Assembly (NCBI RefSeq): GCF_910596095.1
Contig: NC_056534.1
Location: 36,131,588 to 36,195,587 of the forward strand
Source of the DNA: Thunnus maccoyii
Taxonomy: Eukaryota > Chordata > Actinopteri > Scombriformes > Scombridae
Reading direction: 5' to 3'
DNA length: 64,000 nt
The notes under the pieces are model-generated. The model saw nothing but the letters and a program-made list of their open reading frames with translations. It did no database searches and was not told the DNA's origin. Within the stretch, counting starts at the first letter, position 1; every line of letters starts with the position of its first letter. The position numbers and the translations under genes are program-made. This document shows, one piece after another, positions 26,040 to 38,349 of this stretch.

Positions 26040-28596
26040 CTGACTGGGGTATGACTCAGAGTTGCTTTTTTTAAAGAGAGGAAATCAGTTTTGTCCCCTG
26101 CATTGGCGACTTTAGGAGAGAGTTAATGGAACATGGCAACCTTCCAAGTGAAGGCGCTAGTACTGCCCACGCTCTCATTACTGGTGACTGTGATGTTGAG
26201 CATTGCTGTCATTTAGAAACCCCTGGACTGAAAAGAGGTGACACCAGACATGAATGAGAAACAGTAGGAAACAGTTTGTTGTATAAAGCACAGAACTATA
26301 CAAAGCAAGGGTGGTTTAAATAAAATATGGGAGATATATCATATTACTTTGATTGAATGCCAAAATAATCATCGTCAACACTGTGACCATACAGTACAAA
26401 TCATCGTATACGGTTATGCACATGAAAGAATAGAAAGCAGGCAGGCTCCAGCTGCCTGCACACCAGCAGCTGGCAGTCTCAGTGCTCAGATGTCACTGGA
26501 CTGTTAATTAGCTAGGACACACAGTGCTGGTCCTGCCAGGATCAAAGAACTCTTCTAGTGAGTGCTTCAGAGCAGATCGACCTCCATAAGAACAACATGA
26601 AGAGTTTTTCCTCTTAGCAGCAATCTGACACCCCTCCAAAAAAAAACCTCTCTTCTCCACTCTTTGTGTTTATAAAGCATGTTTCTGCCTTAGAACATTT
26701 GTTCTCCCATTTTGCAGGATTATTTTGTGTATTACATTCATTGTACTCAGTTGTAGTTATTTGCTTAATTTTCAGCACTTTAGTGTATCATATTCTAGTC
26801 TCTGTTGCTATAACAAAACAGCAGGACTAGCCAATTTTTAACACATAATCACACGTTTTTACACTTGTTTTTTTCAAGTTTTAATGTGCACGAATGCTGC
26901 TGCACTTTTGTTTCTCTCTCAGAGAAATTGTTTGGAAAATCCTGAACTTTTAATGGAAGATTTATGTAGAAGTTGGTAACACTGTTTGATGTAAGTCTTT
27001 ACTCTGGTCCTTCTTGATAAGAATATTGCAGGATTAAATATGTTTGAATTCAAAAACTGACTTTTAGAGCTACAAAGTGATTATAACCACAGAATTGTTC
27101 CAGTATATTCAGTATTTCATGGTGAACTGCGGATACCAGAAACAACATCTTTATTTGTCTTCAGATAAGTTTCTTTCTCATTGTGACACAAATTTGACAT
27201 ATATTCATACTGTAAATCCTTCTGTCAACCATACTGAGCTTTATGGAGTGAGTCATCGTGGCGTTGTACAATCGATGTGTGTTTACAGTAGCATATAAAA
27301 TACAATAGATTCATAAAGCAGATTACATTCAGTTCAGTACCCACATCAAAATGTCAATGAACCTTATCACCAATAAAAAAGAAAGATTACTCAAGTACAT
27401 CATAAAAGAGAAATACATATTTAATATAATATAAGTCAGTTAAGAACAAACTGTATGAGAAGCAGGAAAACATGCAAACAAACACAAAAGCACAAATCAA
27501 CAAAAAGAAAGAAATACATTAAAGAAACAGAATCGTTAACACATGTTTGTATGTCTGCTTCATTTTTACATAATGGACTGCTTTTAAAATATCTCTCCCT
27601 GGAGGCTTCATAGTTGTCTAATTTCAATAATTATTTTCACATTTTCAATATTCATGAGACTGCAAGGAATCCACATTCACGTTGAGTTGTTTGGTAATAT
27701 TTCCCCTTTGTTCATTGCACTCATTGATTATTGATGTGCTAAATGTCAGCAGGCATTAACAAAGTTAGATCAAAAAGATAAAATTATGACATGATCTGCC
27801 GCAGGTATAACAAAAAACAAAAAAACATCCCTATAGCTGTACCATTAGAAATGAGATAGAACTGCTTCTCATACAGTAAAAGTGGCTCCTGTGTTGAATT
27901 GAACTCACTGAGCTACGTAAATGGTATCTGCCTTGTGAGCATAATAACATATGTGGCTATTGTGGTTATGTGCACATGTTTCTGGTTCCTGGGGCATATT
28001 TTGTATTTGTGGTATCCATGGCAACAAGCGGGCTGAGAATGGCATTTCCCATTTTCCGTTTTTTCATTGAGTCTCACTTGTCTGTGTCCTTGCAAAGTCA
28101 CACACTTATACCGAGCATTTCAGTCAGTGTCAGATTACATAAAACTACAGACTGTAGGGGCTGAGTTTACGCATTTGGTGTCTTCTGGAAGGATAATTCA
28201 ACAGAGAGCAGATGTTTTATGACGCGCAACTTCCTCTCACTCCATCCAGTTAGTAAAAGAAGCCTTTCTAACAACTAGAACACCCTGCAGGGCTCAGAGT
28301 GACTGAAGCTGTCAGTGAAATTCATCATCCCAGATAAAAAAGAGACCCCCAGGCCACTGACGCCCACTGCGCGTCAAACTCAGTTCTGAAAACTTTCCGT
28401 TGAGTTTGTTTTTTTTTTATTTCATTTGTGCAGCTGGAAACTCGCATCAGAGTTGACAATTATCACATTTTTCATCTCATCACAAGCTGAAAACAGAAAC
28501 TTTGAGGCGTGAGAATACATACATTATCTCTGACTTATGGAAAAAGAAAAATGTAAATGTAAGCACGTATCTTAAAAATAAGTTGAAGTACAGTTT

Positions 28597-28968
28597 TAAA
28601 GCAACACTTCAACAGTTAGGGAAACATTCACCATTGCTGCTGAGAGTCAGATGAAAAGATCCATACCAGTCTCATATTTATCCATCGAATATGAAGCTAA
28701 AGCCAGCAGGCGATTAGCTTAACTGGTGAAAATTCACTTCACTTTCTGTCTGAACACATCATTAGAAGTGTTTGTATGAGTGTATCTGAACTGTAAATAG
28801 AGAACCAGGCTATTTCCCCCTGCTTCCAGTCTATATGCTAAGCTAAGCTAATCACTTCCTGGCCCAAAAGCTCAGACATGACATTGGTAACTATTAATCT
28901 TTCCTCATCTAACTCTCAGCAAAAAGGAAAATAAGCATGTTTCCAAAACTATTTCTTAAAGTGATGAG
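28597..28968. mobile_element. Element with inverted GGAAACAT arms (TTAGCTTAGCATA family)
   Basis: The left arm (about 28609-28680: GGGAAACATTCACC, GCTGAGAGTCAGATGA) and the inverse of the right arm (about 28890-28957: GGAAACATGCTTATTTTCC, GCTGAGAGTTAGATGA) match, so the unit folds back or consists of two head-to-head copies. The core has the CTAAGCTAAGCTAA motif typical of a widespread fish repeat. Confidence 0.55.
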
Positions 28969-28987
28969 GACTTTGAATAGCTTCACA

Positions 28988-29350
28988 CCAGGGCTACAAC
29001 TAATGATTATTCAATGATTAATGATTGATCTGTCAGTTATTTTCTCGATTAATCAATTAGTTGTTTGGTAAAATGTCAGAAAATGGTGAAAAATGTTGAT
29101 TACAAGTCTAAAATGCAACTTAAAATGTTTTATTTTGTCCCGACCAACAGCCCACAACAACCCAAAGGTACTGAGTTTACTGTCATAAAGGGCTAAAAAA
29201 AACCCAGTAAATACTCACATTTAAGAAGCTGGGACAAGAGAGTTTGGCATTTTTCTTAAAAAATGATTCAAAACAATGAATTGATTATCAAAATAATTAA
29301 CGATTAATATTCTGCCGATCAACCAATTAATCGACCGATTGTTGCAGATG
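28988..29350 (-). mobile_element. GATTAATC-rich short DNA transposon, copy 1
   Basis: It begins CAGGGCTACAACTAATGATT and ends in an inverse of CTGCAACAATCGGTCGATTA. Internal blocks such as AAATGTCAGAAAATGG and CACATTTAAGAAGCTGGGAC, read inversely, recur in the 41.1-kb and 63.8-kb copies. This is a family I recognise as abundant in percomorph fish. No clean target duplication is visible. Confidence 0.65.
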
Positions 29351-30255
29351 CTAATACAAGGCCACACTGTTCCATTTTACACAAACTATTGCAGAATAAA
29401 AGTGGGGAAAAATGAGCAGATTCTGTCAAATTTTGAATCAATGTTTTTCAAATGTTTAACTTAAAAAAAACTTATTTGTCATCTTCAGTGAAGCTGCAAC
29501 CACTTTTCATATTTTGAAGCACATTTAAGTCCAAGAAACAGTAACACAGGTCACTGTCATGTTGTGACACATCTAAGAGCAGAAGCAATCCTACTTTAAA
29601 CACATGTGAGAAGAGTAAAATGTTTTCTTGTAAGCAGAAAAGGGATTTCTGGCACAACTTTACCTACTTCCAAAGTGCATGGAGAAGGTTAAAGCTCCAG
29701 CAACACCTACAAGCACTGTGTTACTGTAATAATGAGACAGAAACTTGAGATAATATTTCATTTATTAAATTTCCATCCTTAACTGAGAACATTTAAGAAC
29801 CTTGAACATTATAAAACAGGTCCTTATAGTCATCCCCTAGAGAGATTTTACTACATATGCTGCCTTGCATTAGAACCCAACTAAACAGTTTATAACATGG
29901 CACGACCAAATGAACCAAGATGTAAGAGAACACCATCAAGTCACACTCACAGTAAACATAGTAACAAAGCAGTGACGGTGATTGTACCTCTTGTTATCAC
30001 CCTTGTGTTCCTAGGCACACAAACAAGCACAGGTACCGCACACATCGCAGGTTTTTTTTTCTTATTTATTTCTTACACACGAGTACAAACACATTTGTAC
30101 TACCTCCTCCTATGATAGTGAGCTGTGCAGAAGGTGGACAGGATTATGGTGTTTGAATGACAGCCCTGCCCTTTTCCCATGGTGTTCACTGAGAGCTGCT
30201 GCCCTTATAGGAACTCGCAGTTTTTCCACTAAGGATGACTCACCCTGAAGATAAG

Positions 30256-30298
30256 ACCCCCCCACCCTCACCACCACCACCGCCACCACCACCACCAC
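30256..30298 (+). repeat. CCA trinucleotide repeat
   Basis: Imperfect CAC/CCA repeat with one GCC interruption. Open frames over it are low complexity and not taken as genes. Confidence 0.85.
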
Positions 30299-33006
30299 TA
30301 ACTCTGTGCCCTCCCACTCGCTTTCTCTTTCTCCTCATCTCCCCTGCTTTCACCCACTTTAGCCTCTCCTCTTAAATAATTTTCTCTCTCTGATTCTCTC
30401 TCCTGTCCTGCTAAGATGCTACGTGTCGCCTCTTCTGCCGTCTCTTAAGAATTTTCCTCAAAACAACTCTTGCATCCTCGCTTGACTGGTGCAGAGCGCC
30501 GTCAGGGGATGTAACACACCCTCCAGCTGGTGTGAACAGCTGGTTTTGTGCCTAAATGTGAAAACTGAGGAACTGAAACATGCCTCACACTCAAAGTCAC
30601 CATGCAAATAATGATTACTGATTAGATGAAGGTTATATTCATTCGTTGTGCAGCTCAACCCCGTAAACAGGCGGGGTTGATTGTTGTCAATGTCAGGCTA
30701 CAACTTTTGGCAAAAGGGTTCAAATTGTTATACCTTTGAAACACATTTTCTTATCAAGAGTATTCACCTCTTCTCACATATTACTTACACACAGCCATAT
30801 AACAGGAATACATCTTTTTCTGGTAGAGTATCTTTTGTCTTTCTACATACAATTTTTCAACATTTCTGGCACACATCGAATTCCCCTGTGGGCCTCCATC
30901 ATGACAGCAACAGATACGGTTGCTGGGTGATATGTGACCCAAAGCCTCTATGACAGTGTTGAGACTGAATATCAAAAGATCCAGTGACTGAACAAGAGAC
31001 AGCTCTATCCACGTATCCCAAGGACTAGCAGGGATGGATGTATGCTCGCAACCACATAAGTCAATGCTGAGTCATATAGAGATGAGAAGCAAACTGAGAG
31101 ATCCACAGAGAAATTTATCATCGATAATATTTAAAAAAGATATAAGAAACTTCAATTTGCATTCATGTTCTGTACAAACATTGTTGCTCTGAGTTTACTT
31201 CATCTCTGAGCAGTTTTAAGTTTATCTAAAATTGTGTAAGAGGGATTCAGAGGATCAATGAAAGCAGTTATTTCACAGTCCTTAGTGGGCTAAGTTGTCC
31301 CTCCAGTGAATCCAAAACATGCAACAGCAATATCATTCTGTCTCCTCTTTACCTTTCACTAGGTAACCACTATAGCGTGCATGTATTTGTTTTTGTCGCC
31401 TATCCGTCCAACCTTCCTCATTGTCTCATTGTAAAGATATGGGGTATACACAGTTGCTATGGTGACTATTCTTCTTGGCAACACAGAGATCTGCTCTGTA
31501 GTTTGATTGGCCACTACATCTGTGTGCCCCGTGTCCTTAGATGTATGAGCCAGTGGCTAGTGAAGAGCCTTATAGACGCTCTATACATACATATCTAGAA
31601 ATTCAGGGTGGTAACAAAGATATAATGTTTATGCAGTAGCAGACGTGGGCTAAGAAGGTTTGCACCTGGCCCATAGAGTCATAGGAAACATAAAATACCC
31701 ACTCAAAAACTTGCCATGTGTGCCTTAATGATGCATATGATGCCTATATTTATCACTATTAGATCCAGTAGTCTGCAGTATCAGTTGAGCACTATTTAGC
31801 TCATTTGAGGAAACATGCATATGGACAGAAATGAATAAGAATGACTGACTCAAGTTTAAGTGGTCCGTGCGTGCTGATACCTCAGTTCGCTCATGTGCAT
31901 ACAGCACCACATGGTCACCTATGTATGTTTCAATACTGTATGTGTCCACAAGCAACACTGTCATCCCTATCTGTCCCTTCTGCCGTCAACTTGTTAGTCT
32001 CCTCTGCAGAATATTCACCAGAAATATCTAGAAAAGTATTTACATAGGATGACTGCTTAGTTGTATCGAAAGTAAAATACCATGTCTAGTCAGGACTTCC
32101 CCCCTTGTTATTATGTTTCTCTGTGAATAAACAAAACAAAGTGCTACATCCCACAACATATCACTGATGGAAACATACAGGGATACATATAAAAAAATAC
32201 ATCAACATTTGTTAACTATTAATAAAGGGTAATGCAGCCTGATGAGACATCTGTTAAATTCTTCATGAGAACACCACTTTTTAAAAAGGTCATACACATT
32301 AGCTTCTGGAGCCGAATCACAGGCAACTTTCTAACAGAGTTCCTGATTAATGTCAGTTTCATTAGCGTTATCTCCTTAATGCTAATTATAAAGTGCCTGC
32401 AGTGTATCTAGACTGGCCTGCTGACTCCGGCACACAGCTACTTTTATAATGAGGAGATGACAGTTATCATAGCTCAGTGAAGTCTTTAAATATAAAACTT
32501 GTAGGCGTGCCATGATGGTTAAATCCAATTAGTGTGTCCTCTGTGCATGTGCAACTGCACTGGTGTGATAGTTGACTCAGGCTATGCTGTTTCTGTCCTT
32601 TAAATCCTGTCCTGTCTGCCCGAAAATGAGAAATAAATACAGTATGAGTTGGCTGAACAGAGATGATTAGCAAAAGCAAGAATGAGAACAGGAGTGAGAT
32701 GTGAGAGAGGTGGAGAACAGAGGCGCATGAGGAAAACCAAAACAGGTATTAATTAAAATGAAAGAGATTAAGAGACAAACAGATCCAACAAACTTGGGTC
32801 CTGGGATGAAAGAAAAAACATCTTTGCAACATCCATTGCTCTCTTGGAAATTCTCAGCTGGCACCTGAACTGTGCCATCCATGCTTCAAAGTCTTATTTG
32901 GTACTGAAAAGCTGAAACTGGAAATATTGACTCTGTGGAATGGCCATTTTGGTTCGTGGCCCCTGTGTCAGCCTTGCAGTGGGGGGCCCTCTGTTTTGGC
33001 TCCAGT

Positions 33007-36000
33007 CTACATGATGGAACATGTGAAGCCACAGCACTCCTTCAGCAGGGTGAGACCTGTCTTGGTGAAGGGTGATGACGTCTGCTGAGCCCTGGATGTT
33101 GCCCGTCTTGTTGGTACACCTGCAGCATCGGGGGAAAAAAGGTGAAATATTCTCCATTAAAAAAAAAAAAAAAAAAAGTTGTAGTGTATTGTAGTGTCAA
33201 CGGATGTATGGAGAATCATCTTTCAAAGCCCTCAGGAGGAAAACACCTTGAACAAGGAAAACATTTGGAACAAGGAAAATTGCCACTTATTTCCTCCTCA
33301 GCCTCCACAACTGGCTATTACTTGTTGATGCTATGATGGAGCACACAGTTGCAACTCTCTTTGTGCTTAAATACCTGTCTTCTTCAGGTTTCTTGGGAAT
33401 TTGGACTTCAGAAAATCTGCCATTTCTTTATCTTCTTCTTTCTCCCTGAAGAAATGGAGAGAGATTGATATAAAATCCACAGAAATACATGAATACATAA
33501 AGTATTTGGACTACAATTTAAAGCCTTTGATTGCCTCGACAAAAGAGAAGATGGCCATAGTACTGTATATCCTGATGTGAATCACTCGTGGTAAAATTTA
33601 AAAATGATCTCTAGCTCACATTTCCTGGTCTTGCCCTCTCTTACACAAGTAAAGGATGAACACCCCAGACACTTTTAGTTCCCACTGCCTGGCTGATTGC
33701 AAGAAGGTTGAAACACCCTCCCCAGATACCTACTAGATAATGCTGTTCTGACATTTTAGGTAGACTTTAAGGGGTTCTATTGATAAATTCAATAAATCTG
33801 ATGGCCTCTTTTTACAAAGAAAGAATAAAAACTGCAGAGAAAAAAATTCTCGTAAAGGACAGTCAGGATGAAAAAGAGTGAAATAACAAAAGATAACTAT
33901 ATTTATCAGCGTGGACGAAAATGGCCTTGAGCGCCGTCACATCCTCTCCTCTCTCCGATCCATTACCGCACTGTTGTTCTCCTGCTTCCTGCCTCTCACC
34001 TTCGCAGCAGCCCTTAAGCGGTTTCACAGCATGTTGTCAGCTGCCACTGTTCACACAAACTAACAATGTTTGATACTGTCTTAGAATTGGGAGCGCAGAG
34101 ATGATTAAAGCTAAAAAACATGCAGATCCTGTTGACGGTGGATCTGGTGGTCCACCGTCGGGTCACATTAGATTACAAGTTGGGTGTCAAGTGAAAGAAC
34201 CTGCGAGGATGTGCGAGAGAGGATTCACAACACAGCGCAACAGGATCAACAAGTGAGCAGAGGTCCATCCATTCTGTAAAATGGATGTATTCTATGAATA
34301 TAGCAGTTCAAGTTCTTTGTAACTGCAAAAAAGCAGTTGCATCCATTATTGGAGTCTCCGTAATGCAGAGTTATCCTACAGTAAGCAGTAAAAAGTTACA
34401 TAAGCTTACATTAAGAAAATATGATGTGCATCACAACCCGCTTTCCTTTGAAATATTAAAGTGTCCTATAGTGTTTTGTGTAATATGTGTGGTTGAAGAA
34501 TGCACCTGTTGTGGCAGGAAGGTTTACACAGGATGTATGACAGCCTCTCTTCATCTCTAGTATGGACAAAATAAAAACAACATAGAAATAAAGAGAGCCC
34601 AGAGCAGTATTTCTCAGGTGAGTTTTTTTTTTTTAACCAGTGGAAGCTCCTCTGGCAGTGCTCACTGACGCACGCTGACACATCTTTAATTGAAAAGGCT
34701 CTGTGCTGTGTGCGCTGCAGTTCACTCTCTCACAGCGCTGTGCCTTAGGAAACGCACCAGGGTTTTAATGGGGCTGCTTTGTGGAAACATGCATATGGAT
34801 GATACTGAACTGAGACATAACTTTGCCAGCATTAGTGACAATTAGAGATGTCCTCATTATAAAGACTGTTAATGAAGGATGATCTGAATTGGCATTAACA
34901 AAGATCTGAGTCCCTGTGTATAAAAAAAAACACAGACTGCAGGTTATGTGCACTGCATCTCTTTATCTGGTGGCTTAGTGTGTGAAGTGGGATCTAATAC
35001 TCATTCACAACCTACAGTCCGAGACAGCCAAAGGACTCCTAGCAAGCTTTAATGAAGAGGCAGCACACCTGAGTCGTTCAAACTCCACATCATCCACCAG
35101 GAAATCTCTGGTCTCCACCAGCTTGTGGATCTGCTGCAGAAGTTCTTCTTCCTTCTGCCGGTCTTCATTGGACTTGTCATTATCTGCAGCAGGAAGGAAA
35201 AAGATATCTAAGTATTTATGGTTTTCTACAGTTTTCCATACTTTTCTAAACACTATTTCTCTTAATCTTAAATATGTTCAAAGAATTATCAAACTCAATT
35301 AACTTATAATTCAAGTAGAAATGTAATAAAAACTTTATAAAATGCTATTTCAGACGAAGGGTAGAAATAAATGAAAGAGAGAAACTTTTGGAAATTAATA
35401 AATATGGAACTTAAAAATAAGGATATAAATAAATACATATGTAAATTAACCAAATAAAAACAGACAAACACAAATATGTAAATAAATTAGTGAATAATTA
35501 TAGATGGATAGATGAGAGGATCAAAACCACTCTCATGTCTGCGTGTTAAGAATGCTGGAGATGAGCCTGGAGGCGATGGACCTAGCCAAAATAAACTGTT
35601 TACATCTCTGATTTTCTAATTCTGTTTCTGTATGGATTCAATAAAAGATATTATGTCAATAAGTGAGCTTTAGAATAGCTGGTAGGTATATTTTTTTTAA
35701 CTTTGGACAGAGTTTCCAATTGTTATGCTAAGCTAAGCTAACTACCTGCTGGCTCTAGCTTCATATTAAGCCTACCCAGTCAAGTGGTATCAATCTTCCC
35801 ATCAAAGTCTTGGCAAGAAAGCAAATAAGCTTACTTCCTTAAATGCAAAACTATTCCATAACATTTTTTCCCCCTCCATCAACAACCATCGATATCGAAG
35901 GTAAAGGTGGTGACTTCTACCTGGTATGGACACTAATTTTTGCAGATCTTTCTTCAGTCGAGTGATCTCCTTGCACAGCTGAATGTCATCCATCCTACGC

Positions 36001-38282
36001 AGGCATGACAGGACAAAAGAAACAAACACTATCAGCTCACTTTCCACTTAAAAGCGAGTGAAATCTTGACTCTGCTGAATGAGAGATTGCAATTCAAACA
36101 GAGGCAGTTTGCTATTAAACTTATATCATACAAGACACAATCTTTTCTGAGCAGAATCCCTGCGTCTCAGATAGCTTTTCTCTTTCAATGACACTTCACG
36201 TCACCGGCTCATCACTGACACCATGGAGGGGTGGAAGACCCTCTGTGCTGTCCTGGCCTAACAGGAGTGAGAGGCCCTCATGTGACCGAGCATCACAGAG
36301 ACTGAATCCACACACACACATACAGACACACACGTGATCAGATGCACACGCACACACATTCATCAATGTCAGCGGCATGAGAGCCTCGCCGCAGTGCCTC
36401 GTCTACCTGTCATGTGAGATGCTCCCTGTAGATATTTAGGTGGAGGAATGGCCGTGAGGTCTGGAATACAAATGATACACTTCACTTACCTAACCAAAAG
36501 AAAACACACCTTGGGGTTTGTTTGTGGACCACTGAGGGGTTTCAAATCCTGACTCTCCATCTCTGTCTTCTTTCCCCTCCTCCTCCTCCTCCTCCTCCTC
36601 CTCCCCCTCCTCCAGTCTCTCACTTTCTCATTTTATCTGCTTGGCTCTCGCTCGCTACTCCGCACATGCCACTCTCCACATTCCCCCCGCTGTCTGAGCA
36701 GTTGTTACTCCCTATCTTTCAGAGGAGTAGATGAATAAATATCCATGCATTAGCCTGCTTTAGTGGAAGCAAAGGTAAAACCATTGAAAATTTAATGGGG
36801 GCCAGGTTGGGGTGTGATGGAGATAAATGAGAGGAGAGAAAAGAGGCCAGTGCTGTTAGGGAGCTGTTGGTTTCTGAAGGTGTGCTCTTCTATGGAAAAC
36901 TTGGCTTAAATGATTTGGACTGCTCCTGGAAGGTAAAGCATGACGATCCAGCTTCTGCTAAGTATTTATGCTTTTTTGACTGATTGATTTACTGAATAAT
37001 TTTTTTTCTCCTATAGAGCTGGACTGACAAGCTGAGGTAGAGATGTTCTTAAACAACTCTATCACCAAACACGATCTCTGATATTGGAGGATTCTGTAAA
37101 ACCACAGACCTAAACCACAGTAAATGCGAATCTGTAATATCTGCTCATGGACACTATGGTATGGTTAAGGTTAGAGGAAGATCGGTGGTGGCAAATAAAT
37201 TATGATTACAGTGCAATTATGCAATAAAACACTTGTTAGGGTTACAGAAAGATTGTAGTTACAGGTTAAAAAAAAAAAACATTCACTGCACGTCCGCAAT
37301 AGGACACGAACTCCATTTTTTCTCACTCATTAAAGTCTGATGGGCTCCACACTGAACCACTAACCCAACCCCCACATCCTTAACTTTTTGCCTGTTTGCA
37401 TAACAGGCACACTACTTCCTGTATTTGCACTGCACTTTGCCATCGGACATCAATCATACTGTCCAATATGAACGCACCTCCCAGGGATGGGGTGCCTAAA
37501 ATAGCCACTGTACAGTACATGGTGTAAAGCCTTTTGATTTGGTAACAATATGGGGTTTTCTCTGGCTCCACCCTGAGGCCACACTTTACATTTTTGCCCG
37601 TCTTGTGGTTAACTTAATAGAGCTGCGTCTCCAATTTCCATCTATTAATTAAGTCTATTGTCTGATGTGTAATGAGCATACCAGAGCACAATAAGAACCT
37701 ACAATGATAGTGCATTCACCTTTCTACTGTAAAGGGATCTTCGCTCCTTTTATTGAACCTGTTCTGTCTCCACAACTGAACTAAGACACACTGGTTGCAG
37801 ACTGCAGCAAATGAAAGCAAAATGTTGGTGAGCCACTCACATATATCTGAGCTCTGACTCCCTCCTGACCAGGACATCCCTGATCCTTTCAATCTTGAAG
37901 AGCTCCCCCTCTATGTCATCCAAGGTGATGGTGGAGTCTGCCATGGACACCACGTCGTCCTCTGTCAGACAGAGAGAGAGAGAAGGACAGCTTTAATCTT
38001 GCTGAATGTTGTCACAAGGATGCTTGGGACAAATATGAAACAGTTCAAAAACATTTAAGGATGTGTATTTAGACTCCTCTTGTTCACACTAACTGTATCA
38101 ACTAAAATATACCAATAGGTAATATAACAATATACACAGAGACACACTTGAGAGCTTCTTGAATCATATGAATCTGTATTTAAACAGCTGCAGCAGATGT
38201 AGTTTGAAATTGCTGCTTGATGAGGAGCAGAGCATCACAGCCAAATGACCATGTGTCAGTGGTTGGCACGACTCACATAGCT

Positions 38283-38349
<67 letters not shown>

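Larger units (their letters stand above)
24063..33006. other. 8.9-kb spacer without recognisable genes
   Basis: I found no exon on either strand with both coding character and splice support. The spacer holds a GA-rich tract (25957-26039), an inverted-arm transposon copy (28597-28968), a GATTAATC-rich transposon copy (28988-29350), a CCA repeat (30256-30298), two X-box-like palindromes (28012, 31453) and an AT-rich homeodomain-site-rich stretch (about 32340-32480). The right end presumably includes the 3' UTR of the BMERB gene. Confidence 0.4.
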
